Source: Clostridiales bacterium (GTDB lineage: Bacteria; Bacillota; Clostridia; Christensenellales; Aristaeellaceae). From it: a DNA stretch of 35,870 bases. This document shows, piece by piece, positions 15,588-23,791 of the stretch; positions within the stretch are counted from its first letter, which is position 1; each line of letters starts with the position of its first letter. A model generated the notes under the pieces. The model was not told where the DNA came from. It saw only the letters and a list, made by a program, of their open reading frames with translations, and made no database searches. The stretch is taken from NCBI GenBank assembly GCA_015056205.1, contig SVGS01000027.1, positions 1 through 35,870 of the forward strand, in the 5' to 3' direction. A program made the position numbers and the translations under genes.

Positions 15588-16361
15588 ATGCTGCAAATCA
15601 ATCACTACACTAAACAATACAGCGCCGGCGGCAAGAAAGCCGTGGATGATCTGTCCCTGCACATCCTGCCGGGGGAAATCTTCGGTTTCCTCGGCCACAA
15701 CGGAGCGGGCAAAACCACGACGATCAAGGCCTGCTGCGGCATCCTGGATTTCACGGAGGGAGAAATCCTAGTGAACGGCATGTCCGTGAAGAAAAAGCCC
15801 CTGGAATGCAAGAAAATCATGGCCTACATTCCGGACAATCCGGATCTGTACGACTTCATGAGCGGCATTCAGTACCTGAATTTCGTCGGCGATGTATATA
15901 AGGTTCCGGCGGATCTCCGGGAAAAGAATATCGCGGAATACAGCAAAGATATGGGCATCACGGAAGCGCTGGCGGACAAGATTGGTTCCTATTCCCATGG
16001 CATGAAGCAAAAGCTGGCGATTGTAGCGGCCCTGATGCACGATCCGAAGCTGCTGATCATGGACGAGCCCTTTGTCGGCCTGGATCCCAAGGCGGCCTTC
16101 ATCCTCAAAAAGTTCATGCGGAGCTTCTGCGACCGGGGCGGCGCGATCTTCTTCTCCACCCATGTGCTGGAAGTAGCGGAAAAGCTGTGCGATAAAATCG
16201 CCATCATCCGGGCCGGTAAACTGCTGGCGTCCGGAGATATCGAGACGGTCAAGGGAAATGAGAGCCTGGAGGAAGTGTTCCTGGAGCTGGTGGACGACAT
16301 GAAGGTTTCCGAAGAGGAATATACCACGGAAGAAAAGAAGGCGGAGGTCAAAAATGCTTAA
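15588..16361 (+). CDS. ABC transporter ATP-binding protein
   Basis: This 257-aa nucleotide-binding domain has Walker A GHNGAGKTT (residues 36-44), Q-loop region AYIPDNPDLYDFMSG, signature YSHGMKQKL (a variant of LSGGQ common in the ABC-2/CcmA-type exporters), Walker B LLIMDEPFVGLDP and the H-loop STHV. The C-terminus has an acidic and Lys-rich tail. It powers the permease encoded by the next gene, whose start overlaps its end by 8 bp. GGGAGG precedes the ATG. Substrate unknown; relatives export antibiotics, peptides or lipids. Confidence 0.92.
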   Translation: MLQINHYTKQYSAGGKKAVDDLSLHILPGEIFGFLGHNGAGKTTTIKACCGILDFTEGEILVNGMSVKKKPLECKKIMAYIPDNPDLYDFMSGIQYLNFVGDVYKVPADLREKNIAEYSKDMGITEALADKIGSYSHGMKQKLAIVAALMHDPKLLIMDEPFVGLDPKAAFILKKFMRSFCDRGGAIFFSTHVLEVAEKLCDKIAIIRAGKLLASGDIETVKGNESLEEVFLELVDDMKVSEEEYTTEEKKAEVKNA

Positions 16362-17976
16362 ACTGTTGCTGAAGGCCCGCCTTTTGGCCATGATGGATCG
16401 GATCGGCGGACAGAAAAAGAGCAGGAAGGCCGCGACCGCAGGGAAGCTGACCCTGATGGTTCTGGGGGGCCTGGTTCTGCTGGCCCTCATCTGCGGCCTT
16501 TTCGGCCTGCTGATCACGCCGCTTTACAGGGGGCTCCGGGACGGCGGAATGACCTGGCTGATCTTCGCAATGGCCGGCGCCCTGGCCTGCCTCCTTTCCT
16601 TTGTGTTCACCATGTTCTATGCCCAGGGGGCGATCTTTGAGGCGAAGGACAACGAAATGCTCCTTTCCATGCCGATTCCGCCTTCTGCCATTCTGGGCAG
16701 CCGGGTGGCCGCGCTCTATTTCCTGAACCTGCTCTTTTCCGTGGCCATTCTGGGTACGGCCGGAGTGCTGCGGGCCATGGACGGCGGGCTCCGGGTGCTG
16801 AACGTGATCATCTTCCTGATCTGCGTTCTGCTCCTGGCGCTGATCGGAACGACCCTGAGCTGCGTGCTGGGCTGGCTGGTCTCCCTGATTACCCGGCGGA
16901 TGCGCCGCAAGGCGCTGTTCTCCCTGCTGTTTTCCCTTGCTTTCATGGGCTTCTATTTCTATGCCATGCTGGGCCTGTCTGACCATATGCAGACCATCAT
17001 GGAGAACAGCGGAAACATTGCGGATGCGTTCCGGCAAGTGCTGCTGCCGTTCCATGCCATGGCCATGGCCATTACGGAGGGCAGCCTGATCCAGCTGCTG
17101 ATCTTCGCGGCATGCTGCATCGTGCCTTTTGCGCTGGTTTATCTGCTGCTGAGCCGTTCCTTTATCCGGATCGTGACGACCAAAGTCGGCGCGAAGCGGA
17201 CCGAGTACAAGGGCGGAGCCCTGAAAGAATCCTCTGTGGTCTGGTCTCTTACTAAAAAAGACATGACCCGGTTCTTCAACAGTTCCACCTATATGCTGAA
17301 CTGCGGCCTGGGACTGGCCTTTTCCCTGATTCTGGGCATATCCACCCTGGTATCCGGGAATTCGTTGCTGGACTTCCTGCTGAAATCCTATGCACGGATG
17401 GAGGATCCGGGCGCCCTGACACCGTATTTCATGCCCGTTGTTCTGGGCGTGATGGCCGCCCTGGCTTATATCTGCGCGCCTTCCATTTCCGTGGAAGGAA
17501 AGAATTTCTGGATTCTGGATTCCCTGCCGCTGAAGGTGAAGGATATCCTGAAGAGCAAGATGCTGTTCCATCTGGTGATCGCGGTTCCCTTCTCCCTGGC
17601 CTCCTCTCTGCTGGTGGTGATTGGCATACCGATGACTGCGATGCAGGCGGTTATCCTGTTCCTGTTCCCGCTGCTGGCACACGTCTTTTGCGCGGCTGTG
17701 AGCATTGTAACCGGACTGTATACCGCCAGGCTGGATTTCCCCAGTGAGGCCAAGGCGGTAAAGAGCTCGGCCTGCAGCATGCCCCCGATGCTGCTGACGG
17801 CGGCTGTTTCCCTTGCGCCTTCCATCCTGTACTTTTCGGTCCTGCAGGAGCGGGGGATCAGCTTCGAAACAACCCTGCTGGCTGCCATGGGCGTCATGGC
17901 CCTGGCCGGTATCGCTGCTTACGCTTTCCTGCATTCTTCCGCCGCGGAGAAGCGCTGGCACAGCATTAAGAAATAA
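16354..17976 (+). CDS. ABC exporter permease
   Basis: The product is 540 aa with about 12 predicted membrane segments (for example LTLMVLGGLVLLALICGLFG; FSLLFSLAFMGFYFYAML; FALVYLLLS; AVILFLFPLLAHVFCAAV). It has the look of putative ABC exporters that pair with CcmA-type ATPases, with an Arg/Lys-rich cytoplasmic start and a central cytoplasmic stretch (TTKVGAKRTEYKGGALKESS ahead of WSLTKKDMTRFFNS). The gene overlaps the ATPase gene by 8 bp, so they are translated together as one transporter. The transported compound is unknown. Confidence 0.85.
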   Translation: MLKLLLKARLLAMMDRIGGQKKSRKAATAGKLTLMVLGGLVLLALICGLFGLLITPLYRGLRDGGMTWLIFAMAGALACLLSFVFTMFYAQGAIFEAKDNEMLLSMPIPPSAILGSRVAALYFLNLLFSVAILGTAGVLRAMDGGLRVLNVIIFLICVLLLALIGTTLSCVLGWLVSLITRRMRRKALFSLLFSLAFMGFYFYAMLGLSDHMQTIMENSGNIADAFRQVLLPFHAMAMAITEGSLIQLLIFAACCIVPFALVYLLLSRSFIRIVTTKVGAKRTEYKGGALKESSVVWSLTKKDMTRFFNSSTYMLNCGLGLAFSLILGISTLVSGNSLLDFLLKSYARMEDPGALTPYFMPVVLGVMAALAYICAPSISVEGKNFWILDSLPLKVKDILKSKMLFHLVIAVPFSLASSLLVVIGIPMTAMQAVILFLFPLLAHVFCAAVSIVTGLYTARLDFPSEAKAVKSSACSMPPMLLTAAVSLAPSILYFSVLQERGISFETTLLAAMGVMALAGIAAYAFLHSSAAEKRWHSIKK

Positions 17977-18015
17977 GGCAATTCTCAGAAAAACAGGAAG
18001 AACAGGGAGCGAAAC

Positions 18016-18963
18016 ATGTCTAAGTCAATTACCCGCAAGGCCGCCAACTCTCTCATGATCGTTGAAAGTATTCTGAATCTGGTTTCTCTTCCGACAGGTT
18101 TGATGTCTTTCGGTATGTCCTTCGCGCTGCTGACAGGAAGCATTGGGCTTGAACTTCCGGCGGAGCAGATCACAGAAGAAACTGCTGATGCAGTGAATGC
18201 GCTTCAACAGTTCTATGATCCGACAATTTCCATCCTTTTTCTGTGCCTCTTTTTCCTGACCCTTTCCGCGGCGCGGCTTGTCCGCGGTTTCCGCCTTCGG
18301 GCAAACAAAGGAGAGGGGTTCTTCCGGGTTTCTGCCGCACAGGCAGCAGCTTTCCTGGTCTGCGGCCTGCTCCCTGTTTTGTTTGGCTATACGATGACTA
18401 CAACGATGATTGTTTCCGTCATCAGCGGCATCGCCCTGATTGCCGGACGGGTTCTCGCCGTTGTGCGGGATCATCGGGTGATTTCAATCATCCTGAATGT
18501 AGTGGCTGCAGCGGGAATCGTTTCCTGCGCCACGACCCTTTTTTCCATGTGCGCTCTTCTCTTCCTGCTTTCGGTTTTCTCGCTGCTGGCCATTGTCTTT
18601 TCCAGGATCAGTTTCTCCGTCCTGAAAGAAATTGTTGTCAAAACCCATGCGGCGGAGATTATCTTCGGCCTTCTGCTTCTGATTGTGACGTTCTCCCTGC
18701 TTCTGACGTTTTTTGAGCCGAATATGGGAAGCTTCAAGGACGCTCTGTGGTACTGCTTTGCCATTGTCACCACAATCGGATTCGGCGACCTGACCGCAGT
18801 GACGGATTTCGGACGGGTGCTTTCCGTCATCCTCGGCGCTTACGGAATCGTAGTCGTCGCCCTGATCACATCCATCATTGTCAATTTCTACGGGGAAATG
18901 AAAAAGTCGCCTGAGAAGGGATCCGAAGAGGCCCGGAAATCCGAAGAGAGCGGAGAAGCCTGA
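18016..18963 (+). CDS. Potassium-channel-like membrane protein (Ion_trans_2 pore)
   Basis: The product is 315 aa. Its C-terminal quarter is a two-helix pore domain: an outer helix (FGLLLLIVTFSLLLTFF), a pore helix (SFKDALWYCFAIV) with selectivity filter TTIGFGD, and an inner helix (VLSVILGAYGIVVVALITSI). TIGFGD is the variant K+ filter TxGFGD, close to TVGYGD. The first 200 residues hold about five other membrane segments of no known family and no S4-like Arg ladder, so gating is unclear. The tail is charged (KKSPEKGSEEARKSEE). It starts 39 bp after the permease gene with AGGGAG upstream, so it is probably in the same operon. A transport-linked ion or membrane-potential role is possible. Confidence 0.82.
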   Translation: MSKSITRKAANSLMIVESILNLVSLPTGLMSFGMSFALLTGSIGLELPAEQITEETADAVNALQQFYDPTISILFLCLFFLTLSAARLVRGFRLRANKGEGFFRVSAAQAAAFLVCGLLPVLFGYTMTTTMIVSVISGIALIAGRVLAVVRDHRVISIILNVVAAAGIVSCATTLFSMCALLFLLSVFSLLAIVFSRISFSVLKEIVVKTHAAEIIFGLLLLIVTFSLLLTFFEPNMGSFKDALWYCFAIVTTIGFGDLTAVTDFGRVLSVILGAYGIVVVALITSIIVNFYGEMKKSPEKGSEEARKSEESGEA

Positions 18964-19044
18964 ACGGTACCGCGGGCAGGGTGGAAAAAGAAGAATACGC
19001 CTGGGATGAGAACGCGGATCTTCAAAACCGGCTTTTTCTGGTTG

Positions 19045-19671
19045 TCAAACGCGGCTGAGGAAAACGGAGGCACGCAGGATCGCGGCGGCAAGCTTTTCAT
19101 GACCTTCCGCGTTCAGGTGCTCATCATCCGCCGGGGAAGCGGCCGCATGGTCGGAGGCAGCCAGAAACAGGTTGCCTCTTTTTTGTGCGATGGCCGCGTA
19201 GATCCCCTTCAGCGCGGAACAGGTTTCAACGGAATGCCGGTCAAAATCCGGATCCTTTTCCGGCCGCCAGACATTCCGCCCCAGCAGGAGCGGGGAGATG
19301 ACCAGGATTCTGCCGGCGGGGATCAGGGCCTCAAACCGGTCCAGGCACTGTTCCAGCCCGCGGCCGATCTGTTCCGGTGAAGCGTGGAAGACGGTTTTGC
19401 AGTCATTGGTGCCCAGCATCAGGATGACGGCATACAGGCTGTCTGTTTTCTGATACTGAGCAATGGAATCCACGCCTCTCAGCCCGGAACGGAAAGGGTC
19501 CCGGAAGACGGTGGTTCTTCCGCAGACGCCGTCCTCCAGGACCGTATATCCCGATTTTGAGACAGCTTTCCGCAGAATACCCGTCCAGCGGACATGCTCC
19601 GGATATCTTTCGCCGGTGCCCGGAACCAGTCCCCAGGTGTTCGAATCTCCGAAGGCGAGTATCTGCTTCAT
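19045..19671 (-). CDS. SGNH/GDSL-family hydrolase (lysophospholipase/arylesterase type)
   Basis: The product is 208 aa with the SGNH blocks in order: block I FGDSNTWG with nucleophile Ser10, block II region DGVCGRTT, block III LGTNDCK and block V DDEHLNAEGH with the catalytic Asp-His. This is the compact single-domain arrangement of the arylesterase/TesA-like group. No signal peptide is present, so it is cytoplasmic. It lies 16 bp after the binding-protein gene and is probably the last gene of the ABC uptake operon; the hydrolase may act on an ester or acyl derivative of the transported amino acid (inference). The convergent channel gene ends 81 bp away. Confidence 0.85.
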   Translation of the reverse strand: MKQILAFGDSNTWGLVPGTGERYPEHVRWTGILRKAVSKSGYTVLEDGVCGRTTVFRDPFRSGLRGVDSIAQYQKTDSLYAVILMLGTNDCKTVFHASPEQIGRGLEQCLDRFEALIPAGRILVISPLLLGRNVWRPEKDPDFDRHSVETCSALKGIYAAIAQKRGNLFLAASDHAAASPADDEHLNAEGHEKLAAAILRASVFLSRV

Positions 19672-19687
19672 GCCGGATCATCCTCTC

Positions 19688-20515
19688 TTATTCGGTTACC
19701 CCGCCGCCTTCCACCACCAGACTGTCCTCATAGTCCAGGCCGTAGGTGTCAACCAGGGTCGCTTCATAATCCTTGTGGAAGAAGTTTTCGGCGCCCAGCG
19801 CTTTGATCTCCCCGTTGAGCCAGTTCAGCAGGGTTTCGTTGCCCTTGCTGACGGCAGGCGCGATGGTGTCCTGGCTGCCCAGGGAGGGAATGCCGACGGT
19901 GAAGCCTTCGTTCTGCAGCGCGTAGGCGATGACTTCCGTATTGTCATTGGCCCATGCGACGCCGTTGCCGTTCTCCAGGGCGTTTTTGGCGTTGGCGTAG
20001 GTGTCGTATTTCTGCAGGAGGATCTCAGGGTTGTTCCTGATCAGGTAATCCTCGGCGGTGGTGCCGGAGATGACGATCACCCGGTCGTCTCCGGTCAGCT
20101 GGGACAGATCCGTGATGACACGGCTGTCCGGAGAGACAACGCCCAGGGCTACGTTCATGTAGGGCAGCGCGAAATCAACCTTTTCCGCCCGTTCGGGGGT
20201 GACGGTGAAGTTGGCCAGAATGATGTCCACCTTGCCGGTTTCCAGGTATTCCACGCGGTTGGCTGCCTCGGTGGAGACAAAGTTTACTTCCACGCCCAGA
20301 TCCTCCGCGATCCGGCGGGCAAAGTAGACGTCATAGCCCTGATATTCGCCGTATTCATCCACATAGCCGAAGGGATTCTTGTCGGAAAAGACGCCGATAT
20401 TGACGGTGCCGGAAGCTTTGATATCATCCAGCGTGCGGTAGACTGTGTCAGCGGATGCGGCGGCAAGGGTCAGAACCAGTACCAGGGCGATGATGAGGGA
20501 AAGTATCTTTTTCAT
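19688..20515 (-). CDS. Amino-acid ABC transporter substrate-binding protein (cysteine/polar type)
   Basis: The product is 275 aa with a signal peptide (about residues 1-22, LTLAAASAD) and no lipobox Cys, so it may be released or anchored through its N-terminus. It is a SBP_bac_3 protein: VNIGVFSDKNPFGYVDEYGE, YDVYFARRIAEDLG, then KVDIILANFTVTPERAEKVDFALPYM. The ANFTVTPER and DFALPYM region resembles proteins described as cysteine-binding (from memory), which would agree with the Cys-rich leader upstream. It delivers substrate to the permeases encoded just upstream. AAAGGAG precedes its ATG. The ligand is not provable from sequence. Confidence 0.88.
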   Translation of the reverse strand: MKKILSLIIALVLVLTLAAASADTVYRTLDDIKASGTVNIGVFSDKNPFGYVDEYGEYQGYDVYFARRIAEDLGVEVNFVSTEAANRVEYLETGKVDIILANFTVTPERAEKVDFALPYMNVALGVVSPDSRVITDLSQLTGDDRVIVISGTTAEDYLIRNNPEILLQKYDTYANAKNALENGNGVAWANDNTEVIAYALQNEGFTVGIPSLGSQDTIAPAVSKGNETLLNWLNGEIKALGAENFFHKDYEATLVDTYGLDYEDSLVVEGGGVTE

Positions 20516-20536
20516 GGGGATTCTCCTTTCGGGCCT

Positions 20537-21319
20537 TCAGGCCTCTGCGTTTTTTATATCTGTTTTTCCGGTTTGCTTTTTCCTGAACTCAAAAGTCTGG
20601 AGAAATTTTTTCGCCTGCTCCGTTTTCGGAGCGGTGAAGAACTGCTCCGGGTCGCTGTCTTCCAGAATCTGCCGGTCTCCGATCAGGATGATCCGGTCAG
20701 CCACGGCCCGGGCAAACAACATTTCATGGGTGACGATGATCATGGTTTTTCCCTGCTCGGCCAGGCGGACGATCACGTCCAGCACTTCCCGGACCATTTC
20801 CGGATCCAGGGCGGCGGTCACTTCGTCGAAAAGCAGGATTTCCGGATGCATGATCAGCGCTCTGACGATAGCCACCCGCTGCTTCTGTCCGCCGGAAAGC
20901 TGGCGGGGCCAGCTTTCCGCCTTCTCCTTCAGCCCGACGCGCTCCAGCAGGGCCAACGCTTCCTCCCGCGCTTCCGCTTTGCGGCGCTTCTGTACCTTCA
21001 TCGGCGCCAGCAGAATGTTGTCCATCACGGTGAGGTGGGGAAACAGTTCATAATTCTGGAACACCATCCCGATTTTCTGGCGCAGCTCCGGCAGGCCCCT
21101 GGCGTTTCGGTCGATCAGGCTGCCTCGGAGCCGGATTTCGCCATCCTGGATATCCTCCAGGGCGTTCATGCACCGCAGGAGTGTACTTTTACCGCATCCG
21201 CTGGAGCCGACGATGACGATTACTTCTCCTTCGTGAATATCCAGAGAAAGATCCTCCAGAATGATCTGGTCCTCAAAACGCTTTGTCAGGTGAGAAATGC
21301 TTAAAACGGTCTCCGTCAT
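20537..21319 (-). CDS. Amino-acid ABC transporter ATP-binding protein
   Basis: The product is about 260 aa, of the HisP/GlnQ type: Walker A GSSGCGKST, Q-loop MVFQNYELFPHLTV, signature LSGGQKQRVA, Walker B ILLFDEVTAALDP, H-loop VTHE. The usual Pro of DEPT is Val here (DEVT), with the catalytic Glu kept. I place the start at 21319, where GGAGGT stands 6 nt upstream, instead of at an ATG 24 nt earlier that lies inside the permease gene. It starts 4 bp after the permease stop, so translation is coupled. Confidence 0.92.
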   Translation of the reverse strand: MTETVLSISHLTKRFEDQIILEDLSLDIHEGEVIVIVGSSGCGKSTLLRCMNALEDIQDGEIRLRGSLIDRNARGLPELRQKIGMVFQNYELFPHLTVMDNILLAPMKVQKRRKAEAREEALALLERVGLKEKAESWPRQLSGGQKQRVAIVRALIMHPEILLFDEVTAALDPEMVREVLDVIVRLAEQGKTMIIVTHEMLFARAVADRIILIGDRQILEDSDPEQFFTAPKTEQAKKFLQTFEFRKKQTGKTDIKNAEA

Positions 21320-21323
21320 ATGC

Positions 21324-21998
21324 TCACCTCCAGCGTTTTTCAAGCTGCTTCGCGGCCAGGCTCAGGGGCCGGCATGCCAGGTAATACATCAGAAAGATGG
21401 TCAGGTACACCCCGAACGCGGCATTCGGACTTGTCTTCCGGTTCGCGTCAATAATCTGCTGCCCGACCTTCAGGATTTCCACCACGCCGATCAGCGTGAC
21501 CAGGCTGGTGGTTTTGATCATCCGGGTAATCAGGTTAATGGACTGGGGAATCAGCCTCCGCACGGCCTGGGGCAGGATGATCAGGCGGTAAACCTGCGGG
21601 GGCTTCAGCCCCAGCGCTTCCGCGCTTTCCTTCTGGATCACGGGAACGCTGCTGACCGCGCCCCGGACCAGGTCTCCCATCTCCGCCGTGCCCCAGAGGG
21701 AGAAGACGATGATGGCGGACATCTCGCCGGAAAGCTTCCAGCCGAAGGCCCGGGTGGTTCCGTAATACATGAGGAACAGCAGAACCATCTGGGGCATGAT
21801 GCGGATGATGCCCAGCCAGATCCGCAGAATCACGGAGGCCACGGAACGATTCCGGCTGGCCGCGATCCCCAGCAGAATACCGGCGCCGATGCTGATGGCG
21901 GCCGCGATCAGGCTGATGCGGAGCGCGATCCAGAGGCCGTCCAGCAGGCGAACGAAGTTTTTCCCTTTTCCGAGGACCTCAAGCCCCAAATCCGGCAT
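21324..21998 (-). CDS. Amino-acid ABC transporter permease (second subunit)
   Basis: The product is 224 aa with about five membrane segments (LDGLWIALRISLIAAAISIG; AIIVFSLWGTAEMGD) and the EAA loop of HisM/GlnP-type permeases (SVPVIQKESAEALGLKPPQV...IILPQAVRRLIP). It pairs with the other permease to form the channel. Its start overlaps the end of the upstream permease gene by 20 bp, and AAAGGAGG is found before the ATG inside that gene. The family is the polar amino acid permease group. Confidence 0.9.
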   Translation of the reverse strand: MPDLGLEVLGKGKNFVRLLDGLWIALRISLIAAAISIGAGILLGIAASRNRSVASVILRIWLGIIRIMPQMVLLFLMYYGTTRAFGWKLSGEMSAIIVFSLWGTAEMGDLVRGAVSSVPVIQKESAEALGLKPPQVYRLIILPQAVRRLIPQSINLITRMIKTTSLVTLIGVVEILKVGQQIIDANRKTSPNAAFGVYLTIFLMYYLACRPLSLAAKQLEKRWR

Positions 21999-22638
21999 GC
22001 CGCAGCCTCCTTTCCCATATGCGTCCCAGCAGGGACAGCGGAAGGATGATGATCAGATAAGCCGCCACCAGGAGCGTCAGGCACTCCGTGGTTTTGTAGT
22101 ACAGGCCGATCTGATCCTTGGCGGTGAACATCAGGTCCATCAGGCTGACGGCGGAGAAAACGCTGGTTTCCTTCATCAGGAAAATCACATTCGCCATAAA
22201 GGCCGGCTCGCTGATGGCAACGGCCTGGGGAAGGATGACATGGAAAAACGTCTGAAACCGGGTCAGGCCGAGGCTCAGTGCGCTTTCATCCTGAATCCGG
22301 TCCACCGCGTCGATGCCACTGCGGAAGGCTTCGGTCATGTATCCGCCGCCGAGAAAGGCGAGGCCGAAAACAGCGCAGGTTGCCGGATCGGTCGCGATGC
22401 CGATCTTCGGCAGGCCGTAGTAGATAAAGAACAGCTGCACGATCAGGGGAGTATTCCGGCTCAGCTCCACATAGGCGGCTGTGATCCGGCGAAGAACCGG
22501 AACCTTCCAGTGAATGGCCGCGGCACAGAGGAGGCCGGCCAGCACAGCCAGCAGAATTCCCAGCGTGCCCGTCCACAGAGTCAGCCAGGCGGCTTTCCCG
22601 TAAAGCGGCAGCACCTTTTCGATATATGCCCAATCCAC
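21979..22638 (-). CDS. Amino-acid ABC transporter permease (first subunit)
   Basis: The product is about 219 aa with membrane segments (AAWLTLWTGTLGILLAVLAG; FFIYYGLPKIG) and the EAA loop EAFRSGIDAVDRIQDESALS followed by HVILPQAV. I place the start at the GTG at 22638 (VDWAYIEK), with AAGGAAG about 9 nt upstream. An upstream in-frame ATG at 22701 would put the attenuator hairpin inside the gene and lacks a ribosome site. It is the first structural gene after the leader ORF and attenuator. Confidence 0.87.
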   Translation of the reverse strand: MDWAYIEKVLPLYGKAAWLTLWTGTLGILLAVLAGLLCAAAIHWKVPVLRRITAAYVELSRNTPLIVQLFFIYYGLPKIGIATDPATCAVFGLAFLGGGYMTEAFRSGIDAVDRIQDESALSLGLTRFQTFFHVILPQAVAISEPAFMANVIFLMKETSVFSAVSLMDLMFTAKDQIGLYYKTTECLTLLVAAYLIIILPLSLLGRIWERRLRHAGFGA

Positions 22639-22677
22639 GGCACGGTCTTCCTTTCTTTTGTTCCGGCCGTCCGGTCT

Positions 22678-22715
22678 TAAAGAAAATCCCGGCAGCCGCA
22701 CAATAAGCTCCCGGG
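22678..22715 (-). terminator. Attenuator terminator before the amino-acid ABC operon
   Basis: On the minus strand CCCGGGAGC (22715-22707) pairs with GCTGCCGGG (22696-22688) as a 9-bp stem with one G-G mismatch and a 10-nt loop, followed at once by ATTTTCTTTA (22687-22678). It lies between the leader stop codon and the first permease start, which is the position of an attenuator. Confidence 0.7.
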
Positions 22716-22806
22716 CAACATGGCTTCTGTATTTTCCGCCGCTGCGGATTATTCAGGGAGCGGACACATACATGCCGACGCCCCAGCCATAGTGCATGCC
22801 CGGGAG
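22708..22806 (-). promoter_or_regulatory. Predicted antiterminator pairing of the leader RNA
   Basis: CTCCCGGGCA inside the leader ORF (22806-22797) is perfectly complementary over 10 nt to TGCCCGGGAG (22717-22708), which contains the 5' arm of the terminator. ATGGC (22790-22786) can further pair with GCCAT (22724-22720). The two pairings and the terminator are mutually exclusive. The complementarity is seen directly; the regulatory use is inferred. Confidence 0.55.
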
Positions 22807-22856
22807 ATCAGCATTCGACAACAGCGTTTCAGGATCCGTCCTTCGACTGTCAGCAT
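22749..22856 (-). CDS. 35-codon Cys/Met-rich leader peptide
   Basis: The ORF has an ideal ribosome site (AAAGGAGG, 7 nt spacing) and a promoter 62 bp upstream. The peptide is 35 aa: it begins MLTVEGRILKRCCRM, and its end carries ...ACMCPLPE. It has five Cys (12, 13, 21, 29, 31) and four internal Met (15, 23, 30 and close neighbours), a composition unlike ordinary proteins. The Cys12-Cys13 pair lies just before the antiterminator segment. The likely job is to sense charged tRNA-Cys (perhaps also tRNA-Met) by ribosome stalling, as in amino-acid biosynthesis attenuators; the product itself need not function. Too short for ordinary gene finders. Confidence 0.65.
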   Translation of the reverse strand: MLTVEGRILKRCCRMLISRACTMAGASACMCPLPE

Positions 22857-22882
22857 GTTCGTGCCTCCTTTCCTTCGATCGT

Positions 22883-22909
22883 GCTTCCGGTACGGCTCTC
22901 CCCGGAAGC
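22883..22909 (-). promoter_or_regulatory. 5' leader hairpin near the transcription start
   Basis: GCTTCCGG (22909-22902) and CCGGAAGC (22890-22883) form a perfect 8-bp stem with an 11-nt loop. The transcript would begin only a few nt before it. It may protect the RNA end or offer an alternative partner (its loop holds GGGGAG) for the leader segment CTCCC. Confidence 0.5.
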
Positions 22910-22917
22910 TGTGCAGA

Positions 22918-22946
22918 ATATTAACACCATTTGCCTACTATGTCAA
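22918..22946 (-). promoter_or_regulatory. Strong promoter of the amino-acid ABC operon
   Basis: On the minus strand TTGACA (22946-22941), 17 bp, TAATAT (22923-22918): a near-consensus sigma-70-type promoter. Transcription would start near 22,911. Confidence 0.8.
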
Positions 22947-22999
22947 TAGGAAATATCGTTTTTCCAAAGTTTTTTTAGAATGAAGGTGTTTTTGTTCTG

Positions 23000-23779
23000 T
23001 CAGCGGATCCTGCCCGTATGCCGGTCAAACACAGCCCGGACCTCCTCCGCGATCACGGCGCCGGATGCCAGGATGGCGGTGGAACGGTCATAGCGCATTT
23101 CCCCGGGCTCCAGCGGCATGGTGACCACCCCGCCGGCTTCCCGAACGATGAGGCTTCCGGCTGCATAATCCCAGGGCTTCAGGTTCAGTTCAAAGAAAGC
23201 GTCAAGGCGCCCGGCGGCCAGGTACGCGAGATCGACCGCGGCTGATCCGCTTCGGCGGATGTCCGCGCAGGAATGCAGGAATGCCAGAGCCAGCTCCATG
23301 CTCTTTTCCGCCAGCTCCGCGTGATACGGAGCGGTGCCGACTGCAATCAGAGCTTTGTCAAACGGCGTTTCGGAAACATGGATTTCCTTTCCGTTCAGGC
23401 TCGCGCCGCGGCCGGCTTCCGCGTAAAACATCTCCTGCGTATAAGGCTGCCAGATGAGGCCGGCGACCGGGCTGCGGTTTTCGCACAGCGCGATGGACAC
23501 GGCGCTGCACCGGTAATCATGGATCAGGTTGGTCGTTCCGTCCACGGGATCCACAATCCAGGTCGGCGCGTCCGTCAGGGCGTCGTTTTCCTTTTCCTCA
23601 CCGATGATCCGGGAACCCGGAACCAGGGAGAGGAGCGCCTGCTGCAGGTATTCCTCGACTTCCCGGTCAATATTGGTTACGAAATTGGCGTGGCCCTCCT
23701 TCTGGTCGATTCTGGAAAGGGACCGGGCGGAGAAGAATTCTCCCGCGGTTCTGGCAATCTGCATCAGCTTTTCGCGCAT
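23000..23779 (-). CDS. Inositol monophosphatase family protein
   Basis: The product is 259 aa with both IMPase signatures: a metal-binding Glu pair in IGEEKEND, WIVDPVDGTTNLIHDY (the DPxDGT metal loop), and KPWDYAAGSLIVREAGG near the C-terminus. These Mg2+-dependent enzymes hydrolyse inositol phosphates or related sugar phosphates, or 3'-phosphoadenosine 5'-phosphate; the substrate cannot be told apart by sequence. AAGGAGG precedes the ATG. It starts 12 bp after the toxin gene, so it is likely part of the same transcript as the toxin-antitoxin pair, which is an unusual arrangement. Confidence 0.92.
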   Translation of the reverse strand: MREKLMQIARTAGEFFSARSLSRIDQKEGHANFVTNIDREVEEYLQQALLSLVPGSRIIGEEKENDALTDAPTWIVDPVDGTTNLIHDYRCSAVSIALCENRSPVAGLIWQPYTQEMFYAEAGRGASLNGKEIHVSETPFDKALIAVGTAPYHAELAEKSMELALAFLHSCADIRRSGSAAVDLAYLAAGRLDAFFELNLKPWDYAAGSLIVREAGGVVTMPLEPGEMRYDRSTAILASGAVIAEEVRAVFDRHTGRIR

Positions 23780-23791
23780 AGCGTTTCCTCC

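Noticed and set aside
16348..17961. Long minus-strand frame of 537 codons opposite the ABC exporter permease
   Set aside because: It is Gln/His/Gly-rich with no hydrophobic pattern or domain and mirrors the codon bias of the permease gene on the other strand; the permease is clearly the real gene.
19463..21304. Plus-strand frame of 613 codons across the binding-protein and ATPase genes
   Set aside because: Crosses two well-supported opposite genes, shows no domain and has no ribosome site.
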